Assembly: GCA_023382675.1 (NCBI GenBank)
Contig: JAHDWN010000022.1
Location: 16,362 to 80,361, forward strand
Length of the DNA stretch: 64,000 bases
Direction of reading: 5' to 3'
Source of the DNA: Anaerolineae bacterium
GTDB taxonomy: Bacteria > Chloroflexota > Anaerolineae > Aggregatilineales > Phototrophicaceae
The translations under genes were made by a program, and so were the position numbers. Under the pieces are notes generated by a model. That model did not search any database, was not told the DNA's origin, and saw nothing but the letters and a program-made list of their open reading frames with translations. Below are positions 43,220 to 53,648 of the stretch, in pieces. The stretch's first letter is position 1. Every line of letters begins with the position of its first letter.

Positions 43220-43252
43220 ATTTCAGGAATTCGCTCAATTGTAGGAAGAACC

Positions 43253-43657
43253 ATGCGCAAAGACATACATCACGACACGGTCGTGCGAGCGCTGCAGAAA
43301 GATGGTTGGCGCATTGTAGATGAGCAATCGCCATTCACGATAGAGCAGCGCACCGTTTACATTGACATCGAGGCGGAACGCAGCGATGAGCGCCGCCTGA
43401 TCTTTGTCGAGGTCAAAGGCTTCCAGGGCGATTCTCAGGTGACGGATCTCGCAAACGCTTTGGGACAATATCTACTTTACGCTCATGTGCTGGAACAAGA
43501 GTATGGCGATGCACGACCTTTGTATCTTGCTGTTCCCTACGGTGCATACAGCGGCGTCTTGAGCGAAGAATTAGGGGTTGGTATTCGAGCGAAATATGGC
43601 GTTAAATTGATAGTGGTGGATCTGGAGCGTGAGGAGATCAGCCAGTGGATACCTTGA
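43253..43657 (+). CDS. xisH: XisH-family protein (PD-(D/E)XK-like)
   Basis: A 134-residue protein. XisH pattern: HHDTVVRALQKDGWRIVDEQ at the start, then VYIDIEAERSDERRLIFVEVKGF, then ALGQYLLYAHVLEQEYGD, and LSEELGVGIRAKYGVKLIVV. The D...EVK arrangement matches the PD-(D/E)XK nuclease core; the catalytic Asp is probably in YIDIEAE and the E-x-K is EVKG. XisH was named for control of excision of the fdxN element in Anabaena, but most homologues have no excision locus and their role is unknown. AGGAAG precedes the ATG. XisI overlaps its 3' end by 13 nt. Confidence 0.88.
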   Translation: MRKDIHHDTVVRALQKDGWRIVDEQSPFTIEQRTVYIDIEAERSDERRLIFVEVKGFQGDSQVTDLANALGQYLLYAHVLEQEYGDARPLYLAVPYGAYSGVLSEELGVGIRAKYGVKLIVVDLEREEISQWIP

Positions 43658-43947
43658 GAGACACACTCAAGCACGTGATGGCGGGTTACGCCAAAACTGG
43701 ACTGAATGGCTACACCTTCCTGACGGCGAACGCTGACGAAACTCAGTTTGTCGTCACGGGCATCGGTCACGTGCGCGGTGAGCGGGTCGTCAACACGGCG
43801 CTGGTGGCGCAACTCAGAGACAACATGATCATCATCGAGCGCGACAGCACCGATAAACCACTCGTCCACGCGCTGCTCGACGCCGGTGTCCCCCGCGAGC
43901 AGATCATCCTGGCCTACAAAGGCGAACCCGTGCCGGAAGGCGCATAA
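43645..43947 (+). CDS. xisI: XisI-family protein
   Basis: A 100-residue protein. The XisI pattern is seen in VRGERVVNTALVAQLRDNMI, IERDSTDKPLVHALLDAGVP and REQIILAYKGEP. The GTG start at 43645 is supported by GAGGAG 8 nt upstream and by the overlap of 13 nt with xisH, which implies coupled translation. XisI is nearly always encoded beside XisH. Its N-terminus lacks catalytic residues of known families, so it may be an XisH partner or inhibitor. The function is unknown. Confidence 0.87.
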   Translation: MDTLRDTLKHVMAGYAKTGLNGYTFLTANADETQFVVTGIGHVRGERVVNTALVAQLRDNMIIIERDSTDKPLVHALLDAGVPREQIILAYKGEPVPEGA

Positions 43948-44093
43948 ACCGACAGTACGCATGTCCGCGGGTGTATTCTATTGGTCGCCCTGCTCGATCA
44001 GTGAGATGGGAGAGACCATAACCTCAAACCGTCGAACCGCCGATCCGCATTAGAATGAAGACATAGGCTGATGTCAAACAATGCGGAGGCTCC

Positions 44094-45371
44094 TTGGATA
44101 CACTCGATCTGCCTGCGTTGGTGCGCGTCGGCGAACGGCGCATTCGCGGGCGTGTGATACGCGAATTCATCGTGGTGATCGTCTGGTTGGTGGTTCTGTT
44201 CTTGATGTTCGTCGTTGCACAACCCTCGCCGCCGCCTGTACCGTTTGCTCAACCCGCTATCTGCTACCTGGCGCAGGTGTTCGCGCTACTGGTCGCCATT
44301 CTCGATGTTGGTGTTCGCCTATGGCCACAGTTGCTGCAAAGCCAACGGCGCAGCCAAGAAGTACGCCAATTGATCAAGCAGCTTGTACCCGATCTGCAAG
44401 TGTCTGATGCCAAGCAGCGTCAATCTACACAGCTACTCGCGCTTTATGGATTTGCAGTCATGCTGTTCGTTGGTGTGGGTGCTAACTTGGCTTTGAGAGA
44501 CGTAACGGATGACGCGGTCGTTTTTGTACGTACTCTTGTTGGTGGCGGGCTGTTGGGTTATATCTGCTTTCGGCTACTTACTACTCCGGGATTGCTGCGC
44601 TACTTCATCGGCGATTTTCGCGTGCTCGAGCGTTACTTCAATCGTGGTGAGTACGAGTACGTGCTGGAACGCACTGAATACAACGCCCCGGAGAGTAAGC
44701 GGCGCGATTTCTACAGGCAGTATCAGGCCAGGGCATTGCTGCTGGCGGGGCGATTTGATGAGGCGCAGGCCCTCCTGCTTAAAATGCTGCCTCTCCTGTA
44801 TCAGTCAGGTGCGACGGCTGGGTTTGCCGCCGTTGCCTATCAAATCGGATATATGGCTATGGTCGAACGCCGGTACGATGATGCGCTCGTTTGGCAAAGT
44901 GCCGCGATTCAAGCAGCACCGGAATGGGAACTCATGTACCTTGGGATGGTCGTATACTACCTTTTTTCGTGGTCGTATCCGGAGCGGTTGCGGGAATATA
45001 TGGCCGCAGTTGAGCGGCTACTTGCCGCCCGCGCCCTCATTCCGATGTCTGCGGCCTCCAGAGCTTCTTACTATCTGACTCTTGCGAATGGGGCGGCTTT
45101 CTGTGGTGATCATGACAACGCCGATGCCTATTTCTCACTTGCGCGTGGTGTCATCCCGAAGAAGAGTCCTTTGATGAATGCCTCCATGGAAATTGTAGCC
45201 GGATACATGGCGCTTTATCGTGGCGACCGTGAGCGTGCCCGTGAAGTGTTTGCGAGCAACCTCGCCCGTCATTCTGAAGGGTTGAATGGCATCATTGCTC
45301 GCGAAGGTCTGGCGCGTTGTGATTCGTGGTCGCCGGACGCGATCAAGCGTGAAGAAGCAGCCCATGAATGA
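44094..45371 (+). CDS. Membrane protein with C-terminal TPR-like helices; function unknown
   Basis: A 425-residue protein. Four membrane segments lie near residues 24-46 (FIVVIVWLVVLFLMFVV), 57-75, 113-131 (LLALYGFAVMLFVGVGANLA) and 140-160 (LVGGGLLGYICFRLL). The C-terminal 230 residues are helical pairs in TPR style (RALLLAGRFDEAQALLLKML; MVERRYDDALVWQSAAIQAA; AGYMALYRGDRERAREVFAS). The start codon is a TTG with GGAGG 4 nt upstream; no ATG or GTG lies nearby in frame within a plausible distance. The stop overlaps the next gene start by 8 nt, so it is operonic with the thioesterase. Its function is not known. Confidence 0.65.
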   Translation: MDTLDLPALVRVGERRIRGRVIREFIVVIVWLVVLFLMFVVAQPSPPPVPFAQPAICYLAQVFALLVAILDVGVRLWPQLLQSQRRSQEVRQLIKQLVPDLQVSDAKQRQSTQLLALYGFAVMLFVGVGANLALRDVTDDAVVFVRTLVGGGLLGYICFRLLTTPGLLRYFIGDFRVLERYFNRGEYEYVLERTEYNAPESKRRDFYRQYQARALLLAGRFDEAQALLLKMLPLLYQSGATAGFAAVAYQIGYMAMVERRYDDALVWQSAAIQAAPEWELMYLGMVVYYLFSWSYPERLREYMAAVERLLAARALIPMSAASRASYYLTLANGAAFCGDHDNADAYFSLARGVIPKKSPLMNASMEIVAGYMALYRGDRERAREVFASNLARHSEGLNGIIAREGLARCDSWSPDAIKREEAAHE

Positions 45372-45786
45372 CGTTTTTGACAGCCTGCAAGCCCTGATCG
45401 GCCAGCCGCTCGCGGACAGCCCATCGCCGCTGGGGCGCTGGCTCGGCGGGGTGCTGCGCGCGGCGGAACCGGGCAGCATCAGCATGGCCTACACCGTGCG
45501 CGCGGAGATGACCAACCCGGCGGGCGTGCTCCACGGCGGTATGATCGCGTCGATGATGGACGAGCTGATCGGCATGACCGTCGTCGCGACGACCGGGCGC
45601 TATCACGCCTCGGTCAATCTGGCGGTCGATTTCCTGAGCAGCGCGCGCGTGGGCGACGTGGTCATCTGCACGACGCGGATCGTGCGCCAGGGGCGGCAGA
45701 TCGTCCACGCGGAGGCGTCGCTGACGACCGAGGGCGGCAAGCTGATCGCCCGCGCGACGAGCAATCTGCTGGCCAGGGATGGGTAG
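45364..45786 (+). CDS. Hotdog-fold thioesterase (PaaI-like)
   Basis: A 140-residue hotdog-fold protein. The signature NPAGVLHGGMIASMMDELIG contains the conserved HGG and the catalytic acid D in DEL, as in PaaI-type acyl-CoA thioesterases. The following strands VNLAVDFLSSARVGDVVICT complete the fold. The acyl-CoA substrate cannot be told. ATG 45364 is 8 nt inside the preceding gene, so the pair is coupled; longer frames from 45286 would extend into that gene. Confidence 0.87.
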   Translation: MNDVFDSLQALIGQPLADSPSPLGRWLGGVLRAAEPGSISMAYTVRAEMTNPAGVLHGGMIASMMDELIGMTVVATTGRYHASVNLAVDFLSSARVGDVVICTTRIVRQGRQIVHAEASLTTEGGKLIARATSNLLARDG

Positions 45787-45794
45787 CGGTTGGC

Positions 45795-46073
45795 TTACAC
45801 CAGCGGCATGGGCGTGCCGCGCGGGATGGGCAGCGGTGTCGGCACGTAGGGCGGCTGGAGCACGTACCAGAAGTCGTAAATCAGCAGGCTGGCGAGCATC
45901 ACGATCAGGATGATGACGAACGCGACGCGGCGCGGCGTCCAGAACGGCCCGTCGTCAGCCTCGTCATCGGGGTAGGCGCGCCGCTGCAGATAGGCGTAGT
46001 CCTCCTCCATTTCGTCGCGCAGGTCGTAATCCAGCACGAACGAGAGATCGTCATCGCGCTCGTTGTCAGTCAT
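45795..46073 (-). CDS. Small single-pass membrane protein, acidic cytoplasmic face
   Basis: A 92-residue protein. The first 50 residues are very acidic (DNERDDDLSFVLDYDLRDEM; EEDYAYLQRRAYPDDEADDG). A membrane helix follows (about residues 54-71, VAFVIILIVMLASLLIYDF), then a Pro-rich tail PPYVPTPLPIPRGTPMPLV. The ATG at 46073 has GAGAGG 6 nt upstream, better than 46088. It lies next to secY on the same strand (66-nt gap downstream), suggesting a shared transcript, but a Sec connection is only inferred. Confidence 0.65.
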   Translation of the reverse strand: MTDNERDDDLSFVLDYDLRDEMEEDYAYLQRRAYPDDEADDGPFWTPRRVAFVIILIVMLASLLIYDFWYVLQPPYVPTPLPIPRGTPMPLV

Positions 46074-46139
46074 AAACTTCCTCTCCAACTCCCTCCCTGG
46101 CGGCTGTGTTCAAGACACGCCGGGTGTTCTGCCATGCGA

Positions 46140-47402
46140 TCAACGCAGGAAGCCTTCGTAATTGCGCATCATCAATTTCGCTTCGAGCTGGCGATGGAAA
46201 TCGACGACGATGCGAATGCTGACCCAGAGCACAAGCACGAGATAGGCTGGCTCCTTCAACTCGAACAGCCATTGCAGCAGCCAGGGCAGCACACTGAGAA
46301 AGGCCAGAAACGGTGCGGTCACACCGGCAAGCCGCAGTTCTACCGTGCGGATGTAATCCTCTGTGCGTTTGCCGGGGCGCACGCCGGGGATGAAGCCGCC
46401 GTTCTGCTGCAATCTCACGGCGATATTTTCCTCTTGCGCCCTTGCGCCCATGGCGCGGAAGGTCGTGATCAACACCAAGAAGAACAGCAGCCAGGGCCAG
46501 ACATTCAAGAACCCTGCGGAGATGCTTTCCATCACGGGACTGGGGAAGGTGTCAAGCAGGTAGAGCAGCACGGCACTGATGATGACCATCAGCCCATAAC
46601 CGCTCTCGATCGTGCTCAAATTGGCTGGCATGAGCGCCACCGGGATGCCCAGGTTAGAGCCGCCGTAAGACTTCCTGCCGCGCACCCGTTTGCCATATTG
46701 TACTGGAATCCGGCGCACGCCTTGCTGCAACATAATCATGACGATCACCAAAACAATCAGCACCAGAACGATGATCACCGCCTTGATCGGCCCCCATGCT
46801 TCCGCATTGGCAAAGAAAGTCGGCACTTCGCCGATGATGTTGGTATAGACGATCAGTGGAATGCCCGCGCCCAGCCCGTCGCTGTCGATCATCTGGGCGA
46901 TCCAGAACGTGATGAATGTGCCGGCGGTGAGCGCGGCGACCACCGTTAGGCCGCTCAAGAAATCGGCGCGTTCGACATCGAGCAGGGGCAAGGCGATGTC
47001 CTCACCGATCACGGCGGAGAAGATCGCCAGCGGGATGGTGAGTCGGGCAGCCAGCGTGCGCAGATTGTCTTCTGCGCCCGGTTCGCGTGCGATCTGCCGC
47101 AAGCGGGGAATGATGGGGATGAAATTGTTGATCAGTTCGACAGCGGCCAGGAACGGATAGATGCTGAGCGCGACGATAGATAAATTGGCCAGCGCGCCGC
47201 CCGACAGCACATTGAAAGCCTGAAAGGCGGTTGTGCCTGCAATTTCGCTGTTGCGCGCCTGCTCGATCATGGCCGGTGTGATGCCTGGCACGGGAATGAT
47301 CGTCAGCAGTTTGTAGACGAGAAGCAGAAACCCTGTAATCAGCAGGCGTCTGCGAAGATCCGGGAGACGAAACGCGTTGCGCACGGCTGAGAAGTAACTC
47401 AT
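46140..47402 (-). CDS. secY: SecY-family protein translocase channel subunit
   Basis: A 420-residue protein with about 10 membrane helices. The SecY hallmarks are present: IPVPGITPAMIEQA, QQGVRRIPVQYGKRVRGRKS (helix 6-7 loop) and GGFIPGVRPGKRTEDYIRTV (the helix 8-9 cytoplasmic loop that contacts SecA and the ribosome). It is slightly shorter than most SecY (about 435). In most bacteria secY lies in the spc operon next to rplO and adk; here no ribosomal gene flanks it. It may be the only SecY in an unusual place or a second SecY. Confidence 0.92.
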   Translation of the reverse strand: MSYFSAVRNAFRLPDLRRRLLITGFLLLVYKLLTIIPVPGITPAMIEQARNSEIAGTTAFQAFNVLSGGALANLSIVALSIYPFLAAVELINNFIPIIPRLRQIAREPGAEDNLRTLAARLTIPLAIFSAVIGEDIALPLLDVERADFLSGLTVVAALTAGTFITFWIAQMIDSDGLGAGIPLIVYTNIIGEVPTFFANAEAWGPIKAVIIVLVLIVLVIVMIMLQQGVRRIPVQYGKRVRGRKSYGGSNLGIPVALMPANLSTIESGYGLMVIISAVLLYLLDTFPSPVMESISAGFLNVWPWLLFFLVLITTFRAMGARAQEENIAVRLQQNGGFIPGVRPGKRTEDYIRTVELRLAGVTAPFLAFLSVLPWLLQWLFELKEPAYLVLVLWVSIRIVVDFHRQLEAKLMMRNYEGFLR

Positions 47403-47802
47403 TTTGAAACGCGCCTTTGGCTAAGAATTTTAGTTGCTGCCCGCCGCCCGTTCAGCGTGGAGGGGTGCGCCGGGTATGCAAAAAACATCGAAGTACATAT
47501 CAGGCTTCTCTTTTTTCAAATATACACCTTTTGTCGATTTCCCTTGACGGCGCATCCGGCGGTACCACGATGCTTGCGGCTGTAATACGAGTCGCTCATA
47601 CGCGGATAAGGGTGAGCGATGCAGCAGGCGCTCACTGACCGCGAGAAGCAGCGAATTGGCGCGCAGGTGTTGGGTTGGGGCTACAAACAAACGGGGATGC
47701 CGCCATGACATCCCCGTTGCGTGTATTTCGCAGAAGGGGTGACTTTCGATCACACTGCCCGAGAGTCTCCCCTTTTCACTGCACAGGCATCGACATTTGC
47801 AC
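47403..47802. other. Non-coding gap between the surface-protein gene and secY
   Basis: Nearly 400 nt with no supported gene. It holds the promoter region of secY and a terminator at 47684-47718. A minus-strand frame at 47430-47753 crosses that terminator and has no coding character. Confidence 0.6.
47684..47718 (-). terminator. Intrinsic terminator (10-bp stem)
   Basis: AACGGGGATG (47690-47699) pairs perfectly with CATCCCCGTT (47709-47718) across a 9-nt loop, followed on the minus strand by TGTTTG. It lies upstream of the surface-protein stop on the map and downstream of no gene on that strand except through the secY side, so it could end a short transcript or serve a secY-side transcript in the opposite reading. 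Confidence 0.55.
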
Positions 47803-49563
47803 CTAGTTGACGCGCGTCGCCGTGCCGGTCAGCACCCACTGGACGTAGGTGTTCTCACCGCTCACAGCCGTAATCGTCACCTGGCCGGTGCGGCTGTCGT
47901 AAGTGACTTCGCGGTCGACGATGGTCTGCCCGCAGGCGTAGGTCTGCCCGCCGGTGAAGAACGTGATATTCTGAGTCCCTGTGCCAAAGCAGCTCACGGC
48001 CAGAATCAGACGCGCCCGACCACCCGAAAGCGCCGAATTCGGGTTCATGCCCGTGATATCCCAACGCACCCGATCCGTTGTATCACCGCCCGGATAAGAC
48101 ACGAAATCAGTTACCGATGTCGTGCTGTCGAGCGGAATGTTCAGCGGGCTGTTGAAATTGGCATCCGGCGGCGCGGTCGGAACCGGGGGCGGTGTCGTCG
48201 GTGTATACGATGGCGTATACGTTGGCGTTGGCGGCGCGGTTGTGCTGGTCGGCGTATACGACGGCGTGTAGGTTGCCGATGGCGGCGCAGGTGGGGTCGT
48301 CGGCGTATACGACGGTGTGTAGGTTGGCGTCGGCGGCGCTACTTCCTGGGCTGGCTGGGTTGATGTTGCCGTGGGGGTGAATGTCGGCGTCGCCTGGACA
48401 ACGCCATTTGTTGATGGCGTGGTCGCCGATGGTGTTAGGGTGAAGGTCGTGGTCGGCTGACCGGGCACGAGTGTCGCGCTGGCGGTCGGCGTTGGAGTCG
48501 CCGTGGACGAGGCTGCCGGAGCCTGTCCATTGGTCCCCACCACTGGCAGCGCCGCGCAGTCACCTTCGACGCTCACAGTCTGCTCAGAGATCCAACCCTC
48601 AACGCTGCCTTGGTAATTGATCCTAAACCAGCCTGTGCCGCTCTGGCCGGTAGGTATCAAGGGCAAACCAGCCTGTGCCACGGCGAACGGTGGGAAGTCG
48701 GCACCTGGGCCGCTGCGTACACTTGCGCCGATCCCGATGCGGGGTGTCACGGTACAAGTCGCCGCAGGCGGTTGCACTTCCGGCGTTTCGACGACACCTG
48801 GCACTGGCGGTTGCGGGGTACCAGGTGCGTCGCCAGCGCTCGGTGCGCCGGGCAGGTTGCTGCCAGTCTGTACCGTGATGGCGGTTGTCTGCCCGCTCAC
48901 GATCGTGACGATCACCCCGAAGGGATCTTCGCCCGGCGGCAGGACAATCACCAGAATGCCGCTGCCGGTGACATCCGCGACTGTAGCGCCGCTGCCGCTG
49001 ATCGCCCGTACTTGCAGTACTGTGGCGGGGTCGTCTGGCAGAATCGTCACCACTGTCGGCCCCTCGGCGCTGGGGATAACGACATACAGCAAAGCTGGCG
49101 CATCGCTGCTCAGTACACCCTCAACCGGCGTATTGTCTTCCACAATGCCGCCGCTCGCCGCGCTGACACCAAACAGCCGAAGCAAAAAGTCGCCCGGTGC
49201 GCCGTTTGTGCTGCTGACAAGAATCGTGTAAATGCCGTCAACTGGCAGCACGAAGCCCAAGCCAGCATCGCCCGGCGTGAGCGCGTTTCCTGAACTGGCA
49301 CTGTTGGCGAGTTGCTGCTGGGACGGGCTGTTGAGCGATAACCCAAGATCGAGACCGGGGGTGATCGCGAGCGCCTCAATGGTGATCACGTCTCCGGCAA
49401 GACCGCTAAAAACATATAAAGCTAGAGGAGAATTCGCGGAGATATTTCCCAGAGCCGAGTCGCCATACGTTAGTGTGCCCTGGGCGTGCAGAACCCCGCC
49501 CGTTATGAACAATGTCAGTGCAATAAGCAAGATAAGTACCCGTCGCAAGTTCGATCTGTGCAT
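47803..49563 (-). CDS. Secreted SH3-domain protein with Pro/Thr repeat region
   Basis: A 586-residue exported protein. Signal peptide: LILLIALTLFITGGVLHA|QG after residue 27. Two bacterial pre-peptidase (PPC)-like beta-sandwiches lie at about 28-130 and 135-240 (SPLALYVFSGLAGDVITIEA; ALLYVVIPSAEGPTVVTI). An SH3b-type domain lies at about 272-330 (ASVRSGPGADFPPFAVAQAG). A Thr/Pro-rich spacer with 17-residue repeats TYTPSYTPTTPPAPPSA (near 413-463) leads to a C-terminal beta domain. Such proteins display domains on the envelope; no enzyme motif is seen. The DNA of the repeats is listed separately. Confidence 0.75.
   Translation of the reverse strand: MHRSNLRRVLILLIALTLFITGGVLHAQGTLTYGDSALGNISANSPLALYVFSGLAGDVITIEALAITPGLDLGLSLNSPSQQQLANSASSGNALTPGDAGLGFVLPVDGIYTILVSSTNGAPGDFLLRLFGVSAASGGIVEDNTPVEGVLSSDAPALLYVVIPSAEGPTVVTILPDDPATVLQVRAISGSGATVADVTGSGILVIVLPPGEDPFGVIVTIVSGQTTAITVQTGSNLPGAPSAGDAPGTPQPPVPGVVETPEVQPPAATCTVTPRIGIGASVRSGPGADFPPFAVAQAGLPLIPTGQSGTGWFRINYQGSVEGWISEQTVSVEGDCAALPVVGTNGQAPAASSTATPTPTASATLVPGQPTTTFTLTPSATTPSTNGVVQATPTFTPTATSTQPAQEVAPPTPTYTPSYTPTTPPAPPSATYTPSYTPTSTTAPPTPTYTPSYTPTTPPPVPTAPPDANFNSPLNIPLDSTTSVTDFVSYPGGDTTDRVRWDITGMNPNSALSGGRARLILAVSCFGTGTQNITFFTGGQTYACGQTIVDREVTYDSRTGQVTITAVSGENTYVQWVLTGTATRVN
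48172..48324. repeat. Three 51-bp tandem repeats in the surface-protein gene
   Basis: Three consecutive 51-bp units encode TYTPSYTP plus 9 variable Pro/Thr-rich residues each. The first eight codons of each unit are nearly identical. Units of a multiple of three keep the frame, so copy number could vary without truncation. Confidence 0.8.
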
Positions 49564-49699
49564 CCTGGCCTCCTGGTCTTATGTATGCCGCAGACTGCGA
49601 GATGTGTTCAGGCTACAGTGTTTCGCAATCTGACGCAAGTTTGCGCCATTTTGCACATATGAATGTGTTTTCGATCTGCCCGTACGAGAGAACGCTGCT

Positions 49700-51922
49700 C
49701 TATTCGAGATCGAAAGTCAGCAGGAGTGCCGCCCCCGAATCGACAACCGTGCCCTCGTGACTGACCGGCATCCGCACGCCTGTCTCGCGCTGGTAGAAGC
49801 CAAGCTCAATCCGATAATGGCCTGGCGGTAGATCGTCCGGCAGCCGCAGCGACCAGGCGTCAGCGATCCGCTCACCAGCAGACCACGCATCGGTGGGATA
49901 TTCTCCTGCTCGCGGCGTGCCATCCGCCAGTGACAACGCCATCTCGTCGCCGCTCACATGAATGAACTGTGTCCAGTCATCCGGCGTCGTGCCGGTCACT
50001 TCCCAGAGCAGCCGCAGCGCGACCGTGCCACCGGGCACGATCTCGCCTTCGAGCGCGTAACCGCGCAGCGCCACAAGTCCGGGGAAGACAATACCTGTCT
50101 CTGTGAAATCATCGGCTGATGTGCGCATGTCGCCTGCCGGGGTGTAGACACGCCCCAGCATGACCGGATCGACGCCGTCCCCCGCCGCATTCATCGCCGG
50201 CCAATCGGAGGCGAAGGTGCGCGCATCGAGCAGCGCCAGCACCACGTTGTAAGCGTGCGCGGGCGGCAGATCGCGCCCACTGACAGGCAGCTCGACCGTC
50301 TCGCACCACGTATCGCCGACCTGCCAGCGCGTCGTCGGGCGCAGCCCCAGGCCAAACAGCGTTGTCCGGTCGGCAAGGATGCCCACCTGATCGATCAGTT
50401 TGACGGTGTAGGCAGGCTCGCGCTCCGGTACGCGCAGCACCTCCCAGCAGAGCGTCACCGGCAGCCAGTCGCTGGTCAGATGCTTTGTATCCAGTTGGGC
50501 GCTCAGCAGCCGGATCGATCCGTCGAAGTCAATCGTGTTGGCGCGCTCAACCGGATCGGGCGATCTGGCGGCTGGCGGAGACGTGTAGGCCGCATCGACG
50601 GCCAGCGTTCCGGCCACCAGCCCGCTACACATGACCACGCCAAGCGCGAAGACGCGTACAGGAACGTCGAGTCGCGGCATTCGCAGTGAAAGTAGACGAA
50701 GACCGCCCGCCAGTCCGATGGCGAAGGCGCTGTGCGCGGGCAGTGCTAGGCGCGCCGGGATCGCCGGGTAAAGCGACATCCAGCGCAGCAGCCCTGCGCC
50801 CGCAAACGCCATGACCACGGCCAGCACGAGCGCCCGGTCGCCTCTGCCGCGCAGCCACCCTTTCGGCGCTATGGCATAACCTGCGATCGCCGCCAGCGTC
50901 AGCAGCGCGAACAGGACGTAGATGGCCGGGGAAAGCGTCACAGACAGCCCGAAGCGCGCCCAGTAGGAGACGAAGGCGTTCGGCAGTTGGGCGGGCAGTT
51001 GCGTCAGCGTCAGCGGCGGATCGTAGAAAAAGCCCGGACGGTTGTGCGTGTTCGTGCCCAGCGGATCGCCATAGGTGAGTGCGCCCCAGATCACCCAGGG
51101 CAGGAACAGGAGCGCAATCGGCAGCCCGAACAGGGCGATCTGACATGCCAAGCGCAGCCAGCCACCGCGCCTGCGCCAGGCCAACACCAGCGCTGCCAAT
51201 GCCGCCGGGGCGACCGCCAGCGCGTTGATCTTGGCTAACCCGGCGAGGGCGACGAGCGCGCCCAGGATCAGCAGCCGCCGTGTAGATGCGCCGCGCCGCA
51301 GCAGCCGGAGCACGCACCAGAGCGTCAATGTCGCCAGCGCCGTCGCGCTGATGTCGTTGTTGAGATAGGCTGCACTGTGAACGTAGGTCGGCATGAAGGC
51401 AAAGAGAGCCGTCGCCGTCAGCGCCCAACGCCGCACGCGAAAGACTTCGCGCGCCGCGCCATAAGCCGCGACGATACCCAGCACACCCCAGCCCAGCGAC
51501 AACAGGCGCAGCGTGTGCAGCGCCCACACGAGATCCGGGTCGGCGGGGGCGACGGGGTAGTAGAAATTGTGATTGTCGACGCGATTCCAGTCGTTGCCGG
51601 GCGTGTTCCACGGGTTGCGGGCGACACCCATCCGCTCGTACAGTGCCGCCGGGTCATCAAGGCGCGGCAGGTTGAGCGCTTCGGCAAAAACTACGCCGAC
51701 GAGATACGTCAGCGGCGCGTGCCCGCTCACCTGCTTGGTCGCGTTGGTCAATGCGGTCGCGCGGTCAGGCAGCGCACCGGTCGCTCGAATGCGCTCAACG
51801 TAGGCGTAATGCAGGTCTTCATCGCTGCCTTCAAACGGCGGCAGGGCACTGCTGTGGACGATCACGCCCAGGCTGAAGGCGATGATCAGGAGGATGAATG
51901 ACAGGCCGCGCAGAGTATGCAT
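49700..51922 (-). CDS. GT-C fold membrane glycosyltransferase-like protein (DUF2142 type)
   Basis: A 740-residue protein. The first periplasmic loop carries the acidic motif PPFEGSDEDLHYAYVERIRA (residues about 28-47), which recalls GT-C enzymes of the ArnT/PMT/DUF2142 group. About 10-12 membrane helices follow through residue 450 (e.g. LLILGALVALAGLAKINALA; ALFAFMPTYVHSAAYL). The last 280 residues are soluble and beta-rich (ALEGEIVPGGTVALRLLWEV; PDDLPPGHYRIELGFYQRET). Members transfer sugars from polyprenyl phosphate to envelope acceptors, so undecaprenyl-linked sugars are the likely donor. The acceptor is unknown. Confidence 0.8.
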   Translation of the reverse strand: MHTLRGLSFILLIIAFSLGVIVHSSALPPFEGSDEDLHYAYVERIRATGALPDRATALTNATKQVSGHAPLTYLVGVVFAEALNLPRLDDPAALYERMGVARNPWNTPGNDWNRVDNHNFYYPVAPADPDLVWALHTLRLLSLGWGVLGIVAAYGAAREVFRVRRWALTATALFAFMPTYVHSAAYLNNDISATALATLTLWCVLRLLRRGASTRRLLILGALVALAGLAKINALAVAPAALAALVLAWRRRGGWLRLACQIALFGLPIALLFLPWVIWGALTYGDPLGTNTHNRPGFFYDPPLTLTQLPAQLPNAFVSYWARFGLSVTLSPAIYVLFALLTLAAIAGYAIAPKGWLRGRGDRALVLAVVMAFAGAGLLRWMSLYPAIPARLALPAHSAFAIGLAGGLRLLSLRMPRLDVPVRVFALGVVMCSGLVAGTLAVDAAYTSPPAARSPDPVERANTIDFDGSIRLLSAQLDTKHLTSDWLPVTLCWEVLRVPEREPAYTVKLIDQVGILADRTTLFGLGLRPTTRWQVGDTWCETVELPVSGRDLPPAHAYNVVLALLDARTFASDWPAMNAAGDGVDPVMLGRVYTPAGDMRTSADDFTETGIVFPGLVALRGYALEGEIVPGGTVALRLLWEVTGTTPDDWTQFIHVSGDEMALSLADGTPRAGEYPTDAWSAGERIADAWSLRLPDDLPPGHYRIELGFYQRETGVRMPVSHEGTVVDSGAALLLTFDLE

Positions 51923-51950
51923 GGCGGCATTATACCGCGCGGCCTCGCGC

Positions 51951-53648
<1,698 letters not shown>

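Noticed and set aside
43253-43947. fdxN-type excision element around XisH/XisI
   Set aside because: No recombinase gene (XisF-like), no nif/fdx gene and no direct repeats at plausible borders were seen.
47430-47753. 107-codon minus-strand frame between the SH3 gene and secY
   Set aside because: It includes a perfect 10-bp terminator hairpin and lacks a ribosome site or protein-like composition.
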